In this document: piece after piece, positions 58,252-64,000 of the stretch
Layout: every line of letters starts with the position of its first letter
Numbering within the stretch: position 1 is the first letter of the stretch
Source: Inia geoffrensis
Taxonomy: Eukaryota; Chordata; Mammalia; Artiodactyla; Iniidae
Direction: 5' to 3'
Length of the DNA: 64,000 nt
NCBI GenBank assembly: GCA_036417435.1
Contig: CM070910.1
Coordinates: 70,402,784-70,466,783, forward strand
Position numbers and translations under genes: made by a program
Notes under the pieces: generated by a model
What the model saw: only the letters and a program-made list of their open reading frames with translations
Databases searched by the model: none
What the model was told of the DNA's origin: nothing

Positions 58252-61200
58252 TTTTTTAGATCCCATATATGTGTGTTAGCATATGGTATTTGTTTTTCTC
58301 TTTCTGACTTAACTTCACTCTGTATGACAGTCTCGAGGTCCATCCACATGATTACAAATAACTCAATTTCGTTTCTCTTTATGGCTGAGTAATATTCCAT
58401 TGTGTATATGTGCCACATCTTCTCTAGGTCCATCCACATGATTACAAATAACTCAATTTCGTTCTTTTTATGGCTGAGTAATATTCCAATGTATATATGT
58501 GCCACATCTTCTTTATCCACTCATCTGTCTATGGACACTTAGGTTGATACCATGTCGTGGCTATTGTAAATAGAGCTGCAACGAACATTGTGGTACATGA
58601 CTCTTTTTGAATTATGGTTTTCTCAGGGTATATGACCAGTAGTGCGATTGCTGGGTCCTACGGTAGTTCTACTGTTAGTTTTTTAAGGAACCTCCATACT
58701 TTTCTCCATAGTGACTGTATCAATTTACATTCCCACCAACAATGCAAGAGGGTTCCCTTTTCTCAACACCCTCTCCAGCATTTATTGTTTCTAGAATTTT
58801 TGATGATGGCCATTCTGACTGGTGTGAGGTGATACCTCATTGTACTTTGGATTTGCATTTCTCTAATAGTGACATTGAGCATCCTTTCATGTCTTTGTTG
58901 GCAATCTATATATCTTCTTTGGAGAAATGTATATTTAGGTCTTCTGCCCAGTTTTGGATTGGGTTGTTTGGTTTTTTGATATTGAGCTGCATGAGCTGCT
59001 TGTATATTATGGAGATTAATCCTTTGTCAGTTGCTTTGTTGGCAAATATTGTTTCCCACTCTGAGGGTTGTCCTTTTGTCTTCTTTAGGGTTTCCTTTGC
59101 TGTGCAAAAGCTTTCAAGTTTCATTAGGTCCCAATTGTTTCTTTTTCTTTTTCTTTCCATTTCTCTAGGAGGTGGGCCAAAAAGGATCTTGCTGTGATTG
59201 ATGTCATAGAGTGCTCTTCCTATGTTTCCCTCTAAGGGTTTGATACTGTCTGGCTTTACACTTAGGTCTTTAATCCATTTTGAGTTTATTTTTGTGTATG
59301 GAGTTAGAGACTGTTGTAATTTCATTCATTTACATGTTGCTGTCCAGTTTTCTCAGCACTACATATTACAATGGAGAAAAGAGGCTGTCTTTTCTCCATT
59401 GTATATTCTTCCCTTCTTTAGCAAAAATAAGGTGACCATATGTGTATGCATTCATCTCTGGGCTTTCTATTTTGTTCCACTGATCTATATTTCTGGTTTT
59501 TTGGCAGTACCATACTGTCTTGATTACTGTAGCTTTGTAGTATAGTCTGAAGTCCGGGAGACTGATTCGTCCAGCTCCATTTTTCTTTCTCAAGATTGCT
59601 TTGGCTATTCGGGGTCTTTTGTGTTTCCATACAAATTGTGAAATTTTTTGTTCTAGTTCTGTGAAAAATGCCATTGGTAGTTTGAAAGTGATTGCACTGA
59701 ATCTGTAGATTACTTTGGGTAGTATAGTCATTTTCACAATGTTGACTCTTCCAATCCAAAAACATGGTATATCTCTCCATCTGTTTCTATCAACTTTAAT
59801 TTCTTTCATCAGTGTCTTGTAGTTTTCTGCATACAGGCCTTTTGTCTCCCTAGGCAGGTTTACTCCTAGGTATTTTCTTCTTTTCTTGCAGTGGTAAATG
59901 GGAGTGTTTCCTTAATTTCTCTTTCAGATTTTTCATCATTAGTGTATAGGAATGCAAGAGATTTCTGTGCATTAATTTTGTATCCTGCTATTTTACCAAA
60001 TTCATTGATTAGCTCTCGTAGTTTTCTGGTAGCATCTTTAGGATTCTCTATGTATAGTATCATGTCATCTGCAAACAGTGACAGCTTTACTTCTTCTTTT
60101 CCGATTTGGATTCCTTTTATTTCTTTTTCTTCTCTGATTGCTGTGGCTAAAACTTCCAAAACTATGTTGAATAAGAGTGGTAAGAGTGGGCCACTTTGTC
60201 TTGTTCTTGATCTTAGTGGAAATGGTTTTTCACCATTGAGGACGATGTTGGCTGTGGGTTTGTCATATATGGCCTTTATTATGTTGAGGAAAGTTCCCTC
60301 TATGCCTACTTTCCGGAGAGTTTTTATCATAAATGTATGTTGAATTTTGTCGTAAGCTTTCTCTGCGTCAACTGAGATGATCATATGGATTTTCTCCTTT
60401 AACTTGTTAATATGGTGTATCACATTGATTGATTTGCATAAAGAATCCTTGTATTCCTGGGATAAACCCCACTTGATCATGGGGTGTGATCCTTTTAATG
60501 TGCTGTTGGATTCTGTTTGCTAGTATTTTGTTGAAGATTTTTGCATCTATGTTCATCAGTGATATTTGCCTGTAGTTTTCTTTCTTTGTCACATCCTTGT
60601 CTGGTTTTGGTATCAGGGTGATGGTGGCCTCATAGAATGAGTTTGGGAGTGTTCCTCCTCCTGCTATCTTTTGGAAGAGTTTGAGAAGGATAGGTGTTGG
60701 CTGTTCTCTAATTGCTTGATAGAATTCGCCTGTGAAGCCATCTGGTCCTGGGCTTTTGTTTGTTGGAAGATTTTTAATCACAGTTTCAATTTCAGTGCTT
60801 GTGATTGGTCTTTTCATATTTTCTATTTCTTCCTGGTTCAGTCTCCGAAGGTTGTACATTTCTAAGAATTTGTCCATTTCTTGCAGGTTGTCCATTTTAT
60901 TGGCATAGAGTTCCTTGTAGTAATCTCTCACGATCCTTTGTATTTCTGCAGTGTCAGTTGTTATTTCTCCTTTTTCATGTCTAATTCTATTGATTTGAGT
61001 CTTCTCCCTTTTTTTCTTGATCAGTCTGGCTAATGGTTTATTAATTTTGTTTATCTACTCAAAGAACAAGCTTTCAGTTTTACTGACATTTGCTATCGCT
61101 TCCTTCAATTCTTTTTCATTTATTTCTGATCTGATCTTTATGACTTCTTTCCTTCTGCTAACTTTAGGGGGTTTTTGTTCTTCTTTCTCTAATTGCTTTA

Positions 61201-62157
61201 GGTGTAAGGTTAGGTTGTTTATTTGAGATGTTTCTTGTTTCTTAAGGTAGGATTGTATTGCTATAAACTTTCCTCTTAGAACTGCTTTTGCTGCATCCCA
61301 TAGGTTTTGGGTCGTCATGTTTTCATTGTCATTTGTTTCTAGGTATTTTTTTATTTCCTCTTGGATTTCTTCAGTGATCTCTTGGTTATTAAGTAGTGTG
61401 TTGTTTAGCCTCCATGTGTTCGTATTTTTTAAGGGTTTTTTTCCTGTAATTGATATCTAGTCTGATAGCATTGTGGTCAGAAAAGATACTTGACACGATT
61501 TCAATTTTCTTAAATTTACCAAGGCTTGATTTGTGACCAAAGATATGACCTATCCTGGAGAATGTTCTGTGAGCACTTGAGAAGTAATTGTATTCTGTTG
61601 TTTTTGGATGGAATGTCCTATAAATATCAATTAAGTCCATCTTGCTTAATGTGCCATTTAAAGGTTCTGTCTCCTTATTTATTTTCATTTTGGATGATCT
61701 GTTATTGGTGAAAGTGGGGTGTTAAAGCCCCCTACTCTTATTGTGTTACTGTTGATTTCCCCTTTAATGGCTGTTAGCATATGCCTTATGTATTGAGGTG
61801 CTCCTAGGTTGGGTGCATAAATATTTACAATTGTTATACTCTCTTCTTGGATTGAACCCTTGATCATTATGTAGTGTCCTTCTTTGTCTCTTGTAATAGC
61901 CTTTGTTTTAAAGTCTATTTTGTCTCATATGAGAATTGCTACTACCGTTTCTTTTGATTTCCATTTGTGTGGAATATCTTTTTTCATCTGCTCACTTTCA
62001 GTCTGTATGTGACCCTAGGTCTGAAGTGGGTCTCAGGTAGACAGCATATATACAGGTGTTGTTTTTGTATCCATTCAGCCAATCTATGTCTTTTGGTTGG
62101 AGCATTTAATCCATTTACATTTAAGGTAATTATCGATATGTATGTTCCTATTACCAT
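58252..62157 (-). pseudogene. L1 ORF2 (endonuclease-reverse transcriptase) pseudogene
   Basis: ORF2 protein nicks target DNA and copies L1 RNA. The frame starts at 62157. The endonuclease region has 'NIYAPN' and an intact 'SDHNA' (near 61467-61481). The reverse transcriptase shows '[15 protein letters not shown]' and the catalytic FADD (60064-60075). The C-terminal domain ends near 58252. The reading frame is split into at least six pieces by frameshifts and stops, for example between 60407-60931 and 59866-60480. A 90-bp in-frame tandem duplication affects the C-terminus (58336-58515). Confidence 0.9.
58336..58515. repeat. 90-bp tandem duplication in the L1 ORF2 end
   Basis: Two units (58336-58425 and 58426-58515) are nearly identical, differing by a few substitutions and small indels. 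On the coding strand both encode the 'YSAIKRNEIELFVIMWMDLE' segment, so the copy adds 30 codons without shifting the frame. Confidence 0.93.
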
Positions 62158-62216
62158 TTTCTTAATTGTTCTGGGTTTGTTATTTTAGGTCTTTTCCTTC
62201 TCTTGTGTTTCCTGCC

Positions 62217-63178
62217 TAGAGAAGTTCCTTTAGCATTTGTTGTAAAGCTGGTTTGGTGGTGCTGAATTCTCTTAGCTTTTGCTTGTCTGTAAAGGTTTTA
62301 ATTTCTCCATCGAGTCTGAATGAGATCCTTGCTGGGTAGAGTATTCCTGGTTGTAGGTTTTTCCCTTTCATCACTTTAAATACGTCCTGCCACTCCCTTC
62401 TGGCTTGCAGAGTTTCTGCTGAAAATCAGCTGTTAACCTTATGGGGATTCCCTTGTATGTTATTTGTTGCTCTTCTGTTGCTGTTTTTAATATTTTTTCT
62501 TTGTATTTAATTTTTGATAGTTAGATCAATATGTGTCTTGGCGTGTTTCTCCTTGGATTTATCCTGTTTGGACTCTCTGCACTTCATGGATTTGATTGAC
62601 TATTTCCTTTCCCATAGAAGCGAAGTTTTCAACTATAATCTCTTCAAATATTTTCTCAGTCCCTTTTTAATTTTCTTCTTCTGGGACCCCTGTAATTCAA
62701 ATGTTGGTGCATTTAATGTTGTCCCACAGGTCTCTGAGACTGTCCTCAATTCTTTTCATTCTTTTTTCTTTATTCTGCTCTGTGATAGTTATTTCCACTA
62801 TTTTATCTTCCAGGTCATTTATCTATTTTTCTGCCTCAGTTATTCTGCTATTGATTCCTTCTAGAGAATTCTAAATTTCATTTATTGTGTTACTCATCAT
62901 TGTTTTTTTGCTCTTTAGTTGTTCTAGGTCCTTGTTAAGCGTTTCTGTATTTTCTCCATTCTATTTCCAAGATTTTGGATTATCTCTACTATCATTGCTC
63001 TGAATTCTTTTCAGGTAGACTGCCTATTTTCTCTTCATTTGTTTCGTCTGGTGGGTTTTTATCTTCCTCCTTCATCTGCTGCATATTTCTCTGTCTTCTA
63101 AGTTTTCTTAACTTACTGTGTTTGGTGTCTCCTTTTCGCAGGCTGCAGGTTCGTAGTTCCCTTTTTTTTTTTTTGGTG
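62217..63178 (-). pseudogene. L1 ORF1 pseudogene
   Basis: The start region encodes 'KKKKRELRTCSLRKGDTKH', a basic N-terminus, and 'EEKIGSLPEKNSE'. A stop follows at about 62992 and the rest is broken. The end at 62217 (TAG) aligns with the '...KKLL' end of the forward L1 ORF1. The total length, about 320 codons, is normal for the family. Confidence 0.85.
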
Positions 63179-63885
63179 TTTGCCCCCAGTGGGTAAGGTT
63201 GGTTCAGTGGCAGTGTAGGCTTCCTGGTGGAGGGGATTGGTGCCTGTGTTCTGGCACGTGTGGCTGGGTCTTGTCTTTCTGGTGGGCAGGGCCGCATCTG
63301 GAGGTGTGTTTTTTAGGTGTCTGTTAACTTAGTATGATTTTAGGCAGCCTCTCTGCTAATGGGTGTGGTTGTGTTCCGGTCTTTCTTGTTGTTTAGCATG
63401 GGGCATCTAGCACTGGAGTTTGCTGGCCGTTGGGTGGAGGTGAGTCTTAGCATTGAGACAGAGATCTCTGGGAGAGCTCTTGCTGAGTGATATTACGTGG
63501 GGCCCAGAGGTCTCTGGTGGTCCAGTGTCCTGAACTTGGCTCTCTCACCTCAGAGACTCAGGCCTGACACCAGGCTGGAGCACCTAGACCCTGTCAGCCC
63601 CGCTGGCGAAGCAGCTTCTAGTGTGTGGAAACCTTTCCTCCTTCACAGCTCCCTCCCAGAGGTGCAGGTCCTGTCCCTATTCTGTTGTCTCAGTTTTTTC
63701 TTTTTTCTTTTGCCCTACCCAGGTACGTGGGGGAGTTTCTTGCCTTTTGGGAAGTCTGAGGGCTTCTGCCAGTGTTCAGTAGGTGTTCTGTAGGAGTTGT
63801 TCCACTTGTAGGTGTATTTCTGAAGTATTTGTGGGGAGGAAGGTGATCTCCACATCTTACTCTTCCGCCATCTTGAAGGTCCCAC
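63179..63885 (-). promoter_or_regulatory. L1 5' UTR with YY1-like site
   Basis: At the extreme 5' end the reverse strand reads CAAGATGGCGG (forward positions 63865-63875), the YY1-type site that sets the L1 transcription start. The UTR is about 0.7 kb, shorter than the 1.67-kb GC-rich UTR of the L1 at 5826, so it is a different 5' UTR type or a shortened copy. Confidence 0.75.
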
Positions 63886-63887
63886 CA

Positions 63888-63926
63888 GCAGGCAGATTCT
63901 TAACCATTGTACTGCCAGGGAAGCCC
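63888..63926 (-). mobile_element. tRNA-Glu SINE head fragment
   Basis: The reverse strand reads 'gggcttccctggcagtac' and 'aatggttaagaatctgcctg', the first about 38 bases of an artiodactyl SINE. It joins the L1 5' end directly. The SINE body is absent. Confidence 0.78.
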
Positions 63927-64000
63927 TAGTTATCTATTTTATATATAGTAGTGTGTATATGTCAATCCCAATCTCTCAGTTTATCCCTCCTCCACCACCC
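63927..64000 (-). mobile_element. Another L1 3' UTR, reverse strand, running off the window
   Basis: 'gttatctattttatatatag' and 'tcagtttatccctcctcc' match the 3' UTR seen at 17195-17280. This L1 continues beyond the window edge. Confidence 0.75.

Larger units (their letters stand above)
58252..63885 (-). mobile_element. Nearly full-length artiodactyl L1 LINE, reverse strand, inactive
   Basis: Right to left: 5' UTR with a YY1-like site (63885-63179), ORF1 (63178-62217), ORF2 (62157 to about 58252), then truncation just after the ORF2 end. The 3' UTR and poly(A) tail are missing, compared with the copy at 27543-28292. No target duplication is seen. About 5.6 kb in all. Both ORFs carry stops and frameshifts. 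Confidence 0.92.

Noticed and set aside
58252..63885. Potentially active full-length L1
   Set aside because: Both ORFs carry stops and frameshifts, and the 3' UTR and tail are missing.

Overview
This window is mammalian nuclear DNA, almost certainly from a cetacean (whale or dolphin). The main evidence is nine copies of a young SINE whose tRNA-Glu-derived head is followed by a long GC-rich body and a poly(A) tail. I recognise this as the cetacean CHR-type SINE. Older artiodactyl tRNA-Glu SINEs and artiodactyl-type L1s lie beside it. I see none of the BovB or Bov-A elements expected in a ruminant.

I found no convincing host protein-coding gene, rRNA, functional tRNA or CRISPR array. Long open frames are few and almost all fall inside transposable elements. 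The window is best read as intergenic or deep intronic DNA whose recognisable content is transposon history in layers. The oldest layer is L2, MIR, MER1/MER3/MER5-type hAT transposons, old L1M/HAL1 and MLT1 (ERVL-MaLR) LTRs. Above it are artiodactyl-era tRNA-Glu SINEs, two retroviral LTRs and artiodactyl L1s. The youngest layer is the cetacean CHR SINEs.

Layout. 1-5.8 kb: unassigned sequence, MIR, two SINEs, a hAT element with perfect target duplications, and L1M 3' ends. 5.8-9.6 kb: an L1 with its 5' UTR and ORF1 but only the endonuclease part of ORF2, broken by two SINEs. 9.6-17 kb: sparse old repeats. 17.1-19.7 kb: a reverse-strand L1 with a SINE inside. 19.7-31 kb: mostly unassigned, with L2, MER5, L1 3' ends and SINEs. 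31.2-32.6 kb: L1 fragment, retroviral LTR and possible internal remnant. 32.6-43.5 kb: unassigned with a MER3-like element, SINEs, MLT1 and L2. 43.5-44.0 kb: an L1 with a 5' inversion. 45.8-47.6 kb: a long L2 with two insertions. 48.7-49.5 kb: an MLT1 LTR split by a solo retroviral LTR. 51-57 kb: L1, MIR, SINE and HAL1-like pieces. 58.2-63.9 kb: a nearly full-length but dead reverse-strand L1, joined at its 5' end to a SINE head and then to another L1 3' end that runs off the window.

The elements do not form a pathway. Their interest is in the nesting order, the insertion scars and the rearranged copies. I found no undescribed biological system. The most useful observations are the 3'-truncated L1, the 90-bp in-frame repeat in an L1 ORF2 end, the SINE-L1 junction at 63.89 kb, the twin-primed L1 and the two retroviral LTRs that keep recognisable promoter elements.
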